Shown piece by piece: positions 1 to 7,106 of a DNA stretch of 59,976 nucleotides; position 1 is the first letter of the stretch; the number at the start of each line of letters is the position of its first letter. The notes under the pieces were generated by a model. That model was not told the origin of the DNA and ran no database searches. It was given only the letters and a program-made list of their open reading frames with translations. Source of the stretch: Halobacillus faecis (GTDB lineage Bacteria > Bacillota > Bacilli > Bacillales > Halobacillaceae); assembly GCF_007991335.1 (NCBI RefSeq), contig NZ_BJYD01000032.1, positions 1-59,976 on the forward strand, written 5' to 3'. A program made the translations under genes and the position numbers.

Positions 1-220
1 AAATGTCTTGCCCGCCGCTTTGTCAGCGACTTTATCAGTTTATCACTTTCAATTGTTTGTGTCAACAACTTTTTTGTGATGTTTTTTTCTGTGTCGTTTT
101 GGCGACAAGTAATAATTTATCATGTCTGCCTTGCAGTGTCAACAACTTTTTTCGAAAGAAATTCTGTTGTTTCGCTGCGTTGTTTTGTTTTCCGACAACG
201 TTTAATAATATATCACAGAC
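1..220. repeat. Degenerate tandem repeats, AT-rich, non-coding
   Basis: The 17-mer GTGTCAACAACTTTTTT occurs perfectly at 59-75 and 136-152, a 77-nt period. Each copy is followed by a related block ending in a CGACAA...TAATAATxTATCA motif (about 98-122 and 193-215), and a third decayed copy with GTCAGCGACTTTATCAGTTTATCAC lies at about 22-46. I see three diverged units of about 77-85 nt and no credible coding frame. In B. subtilis the neighbour beyond pdaB is an rRNA operon, so this may be rrn-flanking spacer; that is inference. Confidence 0.6.
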
Positions 221-291
221 TAAAAAAGAAATGCAATGCCTTTTTTGAAATTCTTTTTAAAAAGTTGGTTCAATAAGCAAATATGCATATG

Positions 292-325
292 AAAAGCCCT
301 GATCAACATTCAGGGCTTAATTTTT
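292..325. terminator. Bidirectional hairpin terminator beside the small gene
   Basis: A 9-bp perfect stem, AAGCCCTGA (294-302) with TCAGGGCTT (310-318), encloses a 7-nt loop. It has T-rich sequence on the plus-strand side (319-325) and an A-run on the other, so it can stop transcription from either direction, including that of the minus-strand gene ending at 365. Confidence 0.6.
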
Positions 326-364
326 GACCTATAGCATTATTGATAAGCTGAAATGATTATAGCA

Positions 365-586
365 TTAATTTTGCTTCTTCTTCCTGGGCATATACTGTAG
401 ACATTCTTCTCTGGTTGCAAATCTGCGGAAGATTTGAAAAAGAACATCATACCTTTCTTCCATCGCTTTTTTCAGTCCTTGGTCGATTCTGTGGTCTCCG
501 AGGTCAAACGTGATTTCTTCCATTTCTCTCTTTAGCAAGTATTCAATTTCACGACGTTCCTGTTCATTAATCATTAAACCATGCAC
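365..586 (-). CDS. Uncharacterised small acidic/basic protein, 73 aa
   Basis: I do not recognise this protein. It is 73 aa, rich in charged residues and predicted helical, with no membrane segment, and has a basic tail ending in RKKKQN. Support for it being real is translational: a GTG start at 586 sits 9 nt after a strong GGAGG (596-600), and a terminator hairpin follows the stop. An in-frame ATG at 574 is a weaker alternative start. It is divergent from pdaB and separated by about 118 nt, so the two promoters must lie in that gap. Function is unknown; a Bacillaceae-specific conserved protein is the likeliest class. Confidence 0.6.
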   Translation of the reverse strand: MHGLMINEQERREIEYLLKREMEEITFDLGDHRIDQGLKKAMEERYDVLFQIFRRFATREECLQYMPRKKKQN

Positions 587-704
587 CTTAAAGGACCTCC
601 CTTGAACAACTCTCTATATTTTTACCCTAAATCTTGTGTTTTTAGCATAGGTTGTCCTTTTTTTCATATGTATAGAACATATTGGAAGGAAGGTGAACCG
701 TGCA

Positions 705-1463
705 ATGAGTTTCTACTCTTGGAAAGCTGAGCGGGTGAAACGCTATGGCGTGGTGGTGGCTTTGGCATTTTTTTGTGCCCTCTTCTTGTGGATCGGACAA
801 TGGAGTCAACTCCCCGTTTTTTCTAATGAAGGATCGCCCCGTGCGTTAACACAAGGAAGTGATAAAAACCCGAACGTTGCACTGACATTTAATATAAGCT
901 GGGGAACAGAGAAGGTCCACGATGTGTTGAAACAGCTAGAGGCAAACAAGGCCCAGGCAACTTTTTTCGTAAGTGGAGAATGGGCGGAGCGTCACCCCGA
1001 TATTATTAAGACGATTCATGAGGGAAAGCACGAAATTGGAATGATGGGTTATAAATACGAAAGTTACCTTGAACAGAAACCTGCACAAGTACAGCAAGAC
1101 TTGAACAATGCAAAAGAAGCATTTGGGAAATTAGGGTTTGAAGAGATCAAATGGATCCGACCTCCTCATGGTCATATGGATAAAGAGGTCTTAAAAATCA
1201 TTGAAAACGAGGGATTGCAAGCGGTGCAATGGAGTATCAACCCTAGAGACTGGGAGAATCCAGGAACCAATACCATCATAGATACCGTCCTAAATGAGGG
1301 TTCTGAAGGAGATATCATTTTGATGCACGCTTCTGACTCAGTAAAGCAGACAGCGAAAGCACTTGAGGTCATCTTACCCGGTTTGAAACAAAAAGGACTG
1401 AAATTTGTAAGTATTACAGAGCTGGTTAGTGGCACAGAATCAGAAACCACTCAAATTGAATAA
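705..1463 (+). CDS. pdaB: Sporulation polysaccharide deacetylase-family protein PdaB
   Basis: This is a 252-aa protein of the PdaB (YbaN) branch of NodB-like deacetylases, needed in B. subtilis for stable spores. An N-terminal membrane anchor (about residues 15-35) is followed by the NodB fold. I chose ATG 705 over GTG 693 because the GTG lies inside the GGAAGGAAGGTG ribosome-binding site and the protein then begins as PdaB proteins do. The classical TFDD motif reads TFNI, and the second motif reads HEIGMMGYKY, so neither the catalytic Asp pair nor the HxxxH zinc motif is evident; the RPPHG and LMH motifs remain. The gene lies alone on the plus strand and ends in a terminator shared with kbaA. 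Confidence 0.92.
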   Translation: MSFYSWKAERVKRYGVVVALAFFCALFLWIGQWSQLPVFSNEGSPRALTQGSDKNPNVALTFNISWGTEKVHDVLKQLEANKAQATFFVSGEWAERHPDIIKTIHEGKHEIGMMGYKYESYLEQKPAQVQQDLNNAKEAFGKLGFEEIKWIRPPHGHMDKEVLKIIENEGLQAVQWSINPRDWENPGTNTIIDTVLNEGSEGDIILMHASDSVKQTAKALEVILPGLKQKGLKFVSITELVSGTESETTQIE

Positions 1464-1464
1464 T

Positions 1465-1512
1465 GCTTAAAAAACAACCACCGCTTTTTTTGGCGGTGGT
1501 TGTTTTTTAAGC
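1465..1512. terminator. Shared pdaB/kbaA bidirectional terminator
   Basis: A perfect 20-bp stem pairs 1465-1484 with 1493-1512 around an 8-nt loop. The arms contain A6 and T6 runs plus a CCACCGC/GCGGTGG core. It lies between two convergent genes, and its right arm includes the kbaA stop codon, so it serves both. Confidence 0.9.
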
Positions 1513-2106
1513 AGCTTTTTCAGATGGTTTTGTTATACGGTGGAGTAAAATGAGTTGATAGGCATTACAGATAAACAAAGGAATAATCATCAACCACACA
1601 TAATCACTCCCCTGAGCCCTTAAAGCAGGGACCCATTCTACACTCGTGACTACGACCATAAAGAACAGTGCAGGAAGAAACGCGTGCCACTTCGTTTCCT
1701 TTGCTTTTATGTAAGCAACGACCATGGATAGACCAAGCAGACCTATGGCTGTCCATAAAAATGGCCAGATCGATGCGCCTTCTGCTGCTTGATATCTAAA
1801 GTACACAAGATCAAATAGTGTAAAGGCGATTAAGAAGATCTGGACAGGTACCCACAATGAACGGAAAATTCCCTTCCCGAACTGATTGACTGTCAGGTAG
1901 GCGAAGAAACCCATCTGACTAATGATACTGAATATAAATCCAAGGCCCGCAAAAAATAACAATAAGCCAAAGAGCTCAAAGAGTTGAAACGGCTTCAGCA
2001 CTTCAGCATAAGAATCATATTTAAAAACAAAACTGATGATCAACGTTGTCAAACCGCCAATCCATAAGGTCGTTAAAAACAACCTGACCCATTTACGACT
2101 ATTCAC
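1507..2106 (-). CDS. kbaA: KinB-signalling pathway activation protein KbaA
   Basis: KbaA is an integral membrane protein that assists the KinB sensor kinase in feeding the sporulation phosphorelay. This copy is 199 aa with about six hydrophobic segments, close to the usual length. The start is GTG 2106 (reading VNSRKWVRLF), 7 nt after a GGGGG Shine-Dalgarno; a longer frame to 2142 adds 12 residues without a ribosome-binding site. It is divergent from gerD and convergent with pdaB, as in B. subtilis. Identification rests on the N-terminal sequence and on synteny. Confidence 0.88.
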   Translation of the reverse strand: MNSRKWVRLFLTTLWIGGLTTLIISFVFKYDSYAEVLKPFQLFELFGLLLFFAGLGFIFSIISQMGFFAYLTVNQFGKGIFRSLWVPVQIFLIAFTLFDLVYFRYQAAEGASIWPFLWTAIGLLGLSMVVAYIKAKETKWHAFLPALFFMVVVTSVEWVPALRAQGSDYVWLMIIPLFICNAYQLILLHRITKPSEKAA

Positions 2107-2247
2107 GGAATTTCCCCCTATATATACAAAAGACTTTTCCACCGTATTTTACCACGAAGTCGAGCTTTTTTCCTCCAGTCTTCGTATAAAATCTGCCGAA
2201 TCGCAGATAGTAAACGTAAGGAGAACTTAAGAAAGGGGACATGCAAA

Positions 2248-2895
2248 ATGTCCAAACTCCGATTCTTATGTCCCGTCCTGCTCCTTGTACTACTGGCTGC
2301 TTGCAGCGGCGCATCCAGTGCAAGTGAACAGACGGATTATGATACAACGAAAAAGATGATCGTTGATATTCTGAAATCGGACGACGGGAAGAAAGCAATG
2401 ACTGAAGTCCTTTCTGATGAGAAAATGCAGCAACAGATGGCCCTTGAGTCAGAAGTTGTATCGCAGGCAGTCCAAAAGACACTGGTATCTGAAGAAGGAA
2501 AAGCTTTTTGGAGTAAATTGTTCTCCGATCCGAAGTTCGTCCAAGAGTTCAGCAAAGTCCTTGAAGATCAGCAGAAAAAGCTGATGAAAGGGTTAATGAA
2601 AGATGCCGAGTACCAAAAATTGATGATTGAGCTTTATAAAAACCCTGAAATGATGAAGGAAATGGTTACCGTCATGGAAGGGCAGCAATTCCGTGCGCAT
2701 CTGCAAAAAACAATTGAAGAGACATTGAACAGCCCTGTTTTCCAAGCGAAAATGAGTGAGACCTTATTGAAAGCAGCGGAAAAAATGCAGAGTGGTGGCG
2801 GAGAGAAATCTGATTCTTCCGGTGAAGGTGGAGGAAGTAGCAGCGAAGAACAATCTGGCGGTGGCAGCAGTGGTGAAGGCGAAAAAAGTCAGTAA
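2248..2895 (+). CDS. gerD: Spore germination lipoprotein GerD
   Basis: GerD is a lipoprotein of the spore inner membrane that clusters nutrient germinant receptors. The 215-aa product has a signal peptide ending in lipobox LAAC (Cys19), a helical core of repeated charged helices (about 25-180), and a low-complexity Gly/Ser/Glu tail from about residue 180. A GGGG Shine-Dalgarno lies 8 nt before ATG 2248. Expression should be forespore-specific (sigma-G) by analogy, but I could not define a convincing promoter. It is convergent with salA through a shared terminator. Confidence 0.93.
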   Translation: MSKLRFLCPVLLLVLLAACSGASSASEQTDYDTTKKMIVDILKSDDGKKAMTEVLSDEKMQQQMALESEVVSQAVQKTLVSEEGKAFWSKLFSDPKFVQEFSKVLEDQQKKLMKGLMKDAEYQKLMIELYKNPEMMKEMVTVMEGQQFRAHLQKTIEETLNSPVFQAKMSETLLKAAEKMQSGGGEKSDSSGEGGGSSSEEQSGGGSSGEGEKSQ

Positions 2896-2913
2896 GGTTG
2901 ACCACAAGTCAAA

Positions 2914-2946
2914 AAAACACGCACTTCTTTGAGAAGTGCGTGTTTT
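2914..2946. terminator. Shared gerD/salA bidirectional terminator
   Basis: A perfect 15-bp stem pairs 2914-2928 with 2932-2946 over a 3-nt loop (TTG). A-runs and T-runs flank it on both sides. It lies between the gerD stop (2895) and the salA stop (2951). Confidence 0.88.
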
Positions 2947-2950
2947 AGTA

Positions 2951-4003
2951 TTAATACTTATCGATTACTTTTGCAGCCATATTACGGTAAATAACACCGA
3001 TTGGATGATCTGCCTGATAGACGGATGGTGCGAAAACGTCCTCTTCTTCATACGGCTGTTGAAGCGGCACATGTCCAAGTACTCCTGTCTGCAGAGTTTC
3101 TGCGAGCTTCACGCCGCCTCCTCGACCGAAGACGAACTCTTTGTTCCCTGTCTCTCTACTTTCAAAATAAGCCATGTTTTCAACGACACCAAGAATTTCA
3201 TGTTCCGTTTTCAGCGCCATTTGCCCAGCACGTGCAGCTACAAAAGCGGCCGTTGGGTGCGGAGTCGTGACGATGATTTCTTTAGAAGACGGAAGCATCG
3301 TGTGTACATCCAATGCCACATCCCCTGTTCCTGGCGGCAGATCAAGAAGCAGATAATCGAGGTCGCCCCATTCTACTTCTTTGAAAAAGCTCGTCAGCAT
3401 TTTACCGAGCATAGGTCCACGCCAAATAATCGGAGAGTTATCTTCCACAAAGAAGCCCATCGATACGAGCTTGACCCCGAAACGTTCGACAGGAATGATC
3501 TTTTCCCCGCGAACGACTGGTCTTTCTTCCACACCCATCATATCCGGCACACTGAACCCATAAATATCTGCGTCGATAATTCCGACTTTCTTACCTAAAC
3601 GTGTTAAAGCTACAGCAAGGTTGACCGTGACTGTAGATTTTCCTACGCCGCCCTTACCACTCGCAATGGAGATGAATTTCGTCCCTGAATTTCCACCTAG
3701 GAGAGAAGCTTCTTGCTCCTGCTCCGCTTCTGGTTGGAACCTTTGGATCACTTCATCTGGAAGCTGATCGAAACGTAAGCCGACCGTTGCCGCTCCACCG
3801 CTTTTCAGCGCATTGACAATTGTCTGCTGCAATTCCATTTGTTCAGCCGTGTTTGTCTTTCCGATCAAGATCTTTACGCTGACGTGATTTTTTTCTTCCT
3901 TGATTTTTATCTCTTCAACTCCACCGGTTTCTTCCAACGTTTTATGTAAAAACGGGTCTTCGATTGAATGGAGGATTTCTAGTACTTTTCCTTCTGTCAA
4001 CAA
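2951..4003 (-). CDS. salA: Mrp/ApbC-family ATP-binding regulator SalA
   Basis: A 350-aa Mrp/NBP35-type P-loop ATPase. An N-terminal DUF59-like domain (about 1-90) precedes a deviant Walker A, GKGGVGKST, at 116-124. Other Mrp proteins carry an iron-sulfur CxxC near the C-terminus; here the equivalent segment reads NMAYFESRETGNKEF with no cysteines, as in B. subtilis SalA, which represses scoC and promotes exoprotease expression. Translation probably starts at TTG 4003, 12 nt after AAGGA, a weak arrangement; TTG 4000 is possible. It is monocistronic, with an extended -10 promoter inside a long inverted repeat upstream. Confidence 0.87.
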   Translation of the reverse strand: MLTEGKVLEILHSIEDPFLHKTLEETGGVEEIKIKEEKNHVSVKILIGKTNTAEQMELQQTIVNALKSGGAATVGLRFDQLPDEVIQRFQPEAEQEQEASLLGGNSGTKFISIASGKGGVGKSTVTVNLAVALTRLGKKVGIIDADIYGFSVPDMMGVEERPVVRGEKIIPVERFGVKLVSMGFFVEDNSPIIWRGPMLGKMLTSFFKEVEWGDLDYLLLDLPPGTGDVALDVHTMLPSSKEIIVTTPHPTAAFVAARAGQMALKTEHEILGVVENMAYFESRETGNKEFVFGRGGGVKLAETLQTGVLGHVPLQQPYEEEDVFAPSVYQADHPIGVIYRNMAAKVIDKY

Positions 4004-4017
4004 GCCGGTTCACCATC

Positions 4018-4071
4018 CTTAGAAATATGTTTCACTATGGCTAGTATAACATATATGAAACGCTTTCTAAG
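4018..4071 (-). promoter_or_regulatory. salA promoter inside a composite inverted repeat
   Basis: On the minus strand TGTTATACT (4043-4051) is an extended -10, with TTAGAA (4065-4070) 16 nt upstream as a weak -35. The promoter is framed by symmetric arms: CTTAGAAA (4018-4025) and GTTTCA (4029-4034) on one side, TGAAAC (4056-4061) and TTTCTAAG (4064-4071) on the other. The symmetry centre falls on the -10. This looks like a regulator-binding site; which regulator is unknown. Confidence 0.55.
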
Positions 4072-4084
4072 TGATTTGCTTCAA

Positions 4085-4810
4085 TCAGTCTTCAGAAGGC
4101 CGCTCTCTTTCTGTGACATAGCGGAGCACTCCTTGATAGATGGACGCTGACATTTTTCTTTGGTAGTCATTATCCTTTAACAATTCTCGCTCCCCTGGGT
4201 TTGATAAAAATCCGGCTTCCACTAAAACCCCCGGGGCTTTCGCGTGCTTTAGAATATAGATACTGGACAAACCAAAAGCTCCACGATCCGTGTTCCCTAT
4301 ATTCTCTTTGATTTCAGATTGAATAAACTTGGCCAAAGTTTTACTTTCTTCATTCTTTGGATAATAAAAGGTCTGGGCCCCACTCCATTTTTCAGAGGGA
4401 ATTGCATTCAAATGTAAACTGATGTATAAATCCGCTTCTTTTTCTTCGATGTACTGTACCCTGTTCCTGACATCTTCCGCCTGCCTGCGCCGCGCTCTTT
4501 CCGCTTCATCTGATGCAAGGTCATTGTCATCATCACGTGTGAGATACACGAGTGCTCCTCCTTGCTGCAAATAATCACGAAGGTACTCAGCCATTTGCAA
4601 AGTAATAACTTTCTCTTCCGTACCATCTTTGCCAGAAGCACCAGCATCAGGCCCTCCATGCCCTGGGTCCAGTACAATCACTTTCCCGGACAGGGGAGAC
4701 GACCATACCGTCCACGCATCCTTCGCTTCCTGAATCGGATAGGACACAGCGCACACCAGTACAATGATCCCTGCTAACCATAAAAATGTCTTCAGCCTAG
4801 GTTTTCGCAT
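4085..4810 (-). CDS. cwlD: Germination-specific N-acetylmuramoyl-L-alanine amidase CwlD
   Basis: CwlD removes stem peptides from spore peptidoglycan so that muramic-delta-lactam can form in the cortex. The 241-aa protein has an N-terminal membrane segment (about 8-25) and an amidase_3 domain. Zinc ligands and active site are visible: DPGHGG (His51), EE at 65-66, SLHLNA (His near 130) and VEAGFLSN with the catalytic Glu near 196. ATG 4810 follows GGGAGTGTGAGGC. B. subtilis gene order also places it beside salA. Expression in the sporulating cell is expected from the family. Confidence 0.92.
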   Translation of the reverse strand: MRKPRLKTFLWLAGIIVLVCAVSYPIQEAKDAWTVWSSPLSGKVIVLDPGHGGPDAGASGKDGTEEKVITLQMAEYLRDYLQQGGALVYLTRDDDNDLASDEAERARRRQAEDVRNRVQYIEEKEADLYISLHLNAIPSEKWSGAQTFYYPKNEESKTLAKFIQSEIKENIGNTDRGAFGLSSIYILKHAKAPGVLVEAGFLSNPGERELLKDNDYQRKMSASIYQGVLRYVTERERPSED

Positions 4811-4935
4811 GCCTCACACTCCCTTATACTCCTCCCTTTTTCACTATATGGGACAAGGTGGACAAATATGAGAAAGCATGAGGAAGCTTTTTTCAGCAAG
4901 GGGAAGGGACTCGCAAACCCCGCTTTCATTTCATT

Positions 4936-5784
4936 TCAGACAAGCAGCCTGATGCGGTTTTTTGAAGGGTCTATGGTGTAAATCACCCTTTCATGTTCAG
5001 CGACATCACCCCCCATTCGTCGAATTCTATCCATCGCTTCTTTCCTAGAGTGGTCATGAGGAAAATGAATATCAAACCATTTCAACCCTGCTTCCTGACC
5101 CCCTGCAGGCGGGGCATCGGCACCCTTCCATGTGTTGAGGCCGATATGGTGATGATAGTTAGCCGTTGATATAAACAAGGCCTCATCGCCGAGCCTGCTT
5201 ACTACATCGAATCCTAAACCTTCACAATAAAATTGCTTCGCTTTTTCAAGATCAGCGACATGAAGATGTATATGTCCCATCACCGTCCGATCCGGAACCC
5301 CCATCCACCCAGTGTTGGTTTCAAAGCGGAACAATACCTCAAAATCCAATGGGTCAACAGTCATCTTCACCTCACTCCCGGACCATTCCCATAATGACGA
5401 GGGACGATCGATATAGACTTCCATGCCATTACCATCAGGATCAGCAAAGTAGATCGCTTCACTAACGAGATGATCTGCGGATGCTACCTGGATGTTATTC
5501 CTGATCAAGTGTTTGACCAAATCGGCAAGGTCTGCCTTTTCCGGCAAAAGGAGAGCAAAGTGATACAGTCCTGTTGCTTTTCTGTTTGGGGGGTTAACAT
5601 CCTTATCCTCCTCAAGGACGAGAAGCGGCTTTTCTTCCCCTGCACTTAAGTAAACAGTATCACTGGAGCGCTTCCATATCTGAAAACCGATGATGCTTGA
5701 GTAAAACTCCAACGATCGTTTCATGTCCACGACTTTTAAAGTGACCTGTGTGACATGGGTGTTTTCTTTTTCATGAAAAAGCAT
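4936..5784 (-). CDS. Two-domain VOC (glyoxalase/extradiol dioxygenase-fold) protein, CatE-like
   Basis: A 282-aa protein with two vicinal-oxygen-chelate modules, roughly 8-125 and 165-282, resembling B. subtilis CatE (catechol 2,3-dioxygenase) and relatives. Metal-ligand candidates are His in TVMGHIHLHV, the HHH cluster in TANYHHHIGLN, and an N-terminal THVTQVTLKV that lacks the first-domain His-x-His. Substrate cannot be told from sequence. ATG 5784 follows GGAGGGGTTCAC with good spacing. It sits between cwlD and rpsI, where B. subtilis carries unrelated genes, so it is likely a lineage-specific insertion. Confidence 0.8.
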   Translation of the reverse strand: MLFHEKENTHVTQVTLKVVDMKRSLEFYSSIIGFQIWKRSSDTVYLSAGEEKPLLVLEEDKDVNPPNRKATGLYHFALLLPEKADLADLVKHLIRNNIQVASADHLVSEAIYFADPDGNGMEVYIDRPSSLWEWSGSEVKMTVDPLDFEVLFRFETNTGWMGVPDRTVMGHIHLHVADLEKAKQFYCEGLGFDVVSRLGDEALFISTANYHHHIGLNTWKGADAPPAGGQEAGLKWFDIHFPHDHSRKEAMDRIRRMGGDVAEHERVIYTIDPSKNRIRLLV

Positions 5785-5865
5785 GTGAACCCCTCCATAC
5801 GGATATCTTTCCCTCAGTATATCGGAATAGGAAACCTACAGGTATTCATATGCTTTTAAGCATGC

Positions 5866-5939
5866 CTGACCCCGGTTTTGCTTTCATTGGTGCCAGGCAC
5901 CTGTCCGCGAGATTCAGTGCCTGGCACCAATGAAAGCAA
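5866..5939. repeat. REP-like palindromic element
   Basis: A perfect 23-bp inverted repeat pairs 5878-5900 with 5917-5939 around a 16-nt loop. Its core GGTGCCAGGCAC is itself palindromic, and a related GCCTGACCCCGG lies just outside (5864-5875). Similar TGCCTGGCACC palindromes are dispersed in many Bacillaceae genomes. No transposase is adjacent. It may also act as a transcriptional stop for the VOC gene's surroundings. Confidence 0.7.
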
Positions 5940-5990
5940 CCAGTTTATAGCATGGCATACTCGATGGAGACCACGCTGAGCAAAGAACAT

Positions 5991-6029
5991 AAAAAAAGAC
6001 TCCCAACCGAGTCGGTTGAGAGTCTTTTG
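5991..6029 (-). terminator. rplM-rpsI operon terminator
   Basis: Downstream of the rpsI stop, AAAAGACTC (5994-6002) plus CAACC (6004-6008) pair with GGTTG (6014-6018) plus GAGTCTTTT (6020-6028), with one mismatch. The A-run at 5991-5997 becomes the U-tract of the minus-strand transcript. Confidence 0.85.
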
Positions 6030-6041
6030 TATAAGCATCGA

Positions 6042-6434
6042 TTAACGCTTGGAGAATTGTGGAGCGCGACGTGCACCTTTAAGACCGTATTTCTTACGCT
6101 CTTTCATACGTGCGTCACGAGTCAATAGACCAGCGCGCTTCAATGGTGTACGGTATTCAGGATCCGCTTGTAACAATGCACGAGCGATTCCGTGACGGAT
6201 TGCACCAGCTTGTCCTGTGAATCCACCGCCATCTACGTTTACATATACATCATAGTTACCTTCAGTTTCTGTAACAGCTAGAGGCTGTTTCAGAATCATA
6301 CGAAGAGTTTCATATGGGAAAAAGTCTTCAGCATCACGTTTGTTTACTACTACACGACCAGTTCCTGGAACAAGACGTACACGAGCTGTTGAGCTCTTAC
6401 GACGACCAGTACCTGAGTATTGTACTTGTGCCAC
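6042..6434 (-). CDS. rpsI: 30S ribosomal protein S9
   Basis: S9 is a small-subunit head protein whose basic C-terminal tail reaches the P-site tRNA. The 130-aa product has the full family length, with the typical [14 protein letters not shown] start and the conserved basic end RRAPQFSKR. It lies 18 nt downstream of rplM and is co-transcribed with it; a terminator follows. Confidence 0.97.
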   Translation of the reverse strand: MAQVQYSGTGRRKSSTARVRLVPGTGRVVVNKRDAEDFFPYETLRMILKQPLAVTETEGNYDVYVNVDGGGFTGQAGAIRHGIARALLQADPEYRTPLKRAGLLTRDARMKERKKYGLKGARRAPQFSKR

Positions 6435-6452
6435 TAAGATTACCTCCTTTGA

Positions 6453-6890
6453 TTATCCGCGAAGTTCGTAAACTTCTGGTTTTTGTGCTTCATGCTTGTG
6501 GTCCGCACCAGCGTAAACATGAAGTTTCTTGCCCATCTTACGTCCAAGACTTCCTTTTGGAAGCATACCTTTAACAGCAAGCTCTAGCATTTGCTCAGGG
6601 TATTTCGTACGCATTTCGTTAGCCGTACGGGATTTCAAACCACCTACGTGGTTAGAGTGACGATAATAGATCTTATCGTTGATTTTGTTACCTGTAAGTT
6701 GGATCTCACCTGCATTGATGATGATGACGTGGTCACCTGTGTCAACGTGTGGTGTGTATGTTGGTTTATTTTTACCGCGAAGGATCGCAGCAACTTCGCT
6801 CGCTAAACGGCCGAGTGTTTGCCCTGCAGCATCCACAACATACCATTTACGTTCAACGTTGTTTTCATTTGCCATGAAAGTTGTGCGCAT
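6453..6890 (-). CDS. rplM: 50S ribosomal protein L13
   Basis: L13 is an early-assembly 23S rRNA binding protein. The 145-aa sequence is full length and begins [16 protein letters not shown], like Bacillus L13; ATG 6890 follows AGGAGG. It is the first gene of the rplM-rpsI operon, preceded by its own promoter and a short structured leader, which suggests autogenous control as in other Bacillaceae. Confidence 0.97.
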   Translation of the reverse strand: MRTTFMANENNVERKWYVVDAAGQTLGRLASEVAAILRGKNKPTYTPHVDTGDHVIIINAGEIQLTGNKINDKIYYRHSNHVGGLKSRTANEMRTKYPEQMLELAVKGMLPKGSLGRKMGKKLHVYAGADHKHEAQKPEVYELRG

Positions 6891-6954
6891 ATCGGTTTCC
6901 CTCCTGAAATGTTTGATTTCTCATAGACTTCGTTACTACTTTATCATTTATCTC

Positions 6955-7040
6955 AAATACGATTAGTTTTCCGGGGCTAACCGTGGTACAGAAATAAAAT
7001 GCCATAGAATATAATATAACACCTTGTAACTATATGTCAA
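6955..7040 (-). promoter_or_regulatory. rplM promoter and probable L13 leader
   Basis: A consensus -35 TTGACA (7035-7040) is followed by overlapping -10 options TATTAT (7011-7016, spacing 18) and TATATT (7013-7018, spacing 16). In the leader a stem of 7 bp, with one G-U pair, joins 6977-6983 to 6960-6966 over a CCCCGG-containing loop. Position and shape fit the known Firmicutes L13 leader family, but I could not run a covariance model. Confidence 0.6.
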
Positions 7041-7106
7041 GGGCATGCACACCTGGATTCGTTGTTTTTTTAAAAAGGCGTACATCTTTTTTTGGGTAGA
7101 ATCCTC

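Noticed and set aside
3-276. Overlapping plus-strand open frames over the left repeat tract
   Set aside because: Cys/Phe-rich composition from T-rich repeats, no ribosome-binding site, and frames that do not match between repeat units.
2160-2245. Sigma-G promoter upstream of gerD
   Set aside because: GTATA-like and CAGATAGTA-like elements exist but match the consensus poorly, so no coordinates are claimed.
4056-4071. Catabolite-responsive element near salA (GAAAGCGTTTC core)
   Set aside because: The symmetry is one base short of the cre consensus and several fixed positions disagree. The larger inverted repeat explains the bases better.
5856-6038. 60-aa minus-strand frame
   Set aside because: It runs through the REP-like palindrome and the rpsI terminator; no family resemblance or ribosome-binding site.
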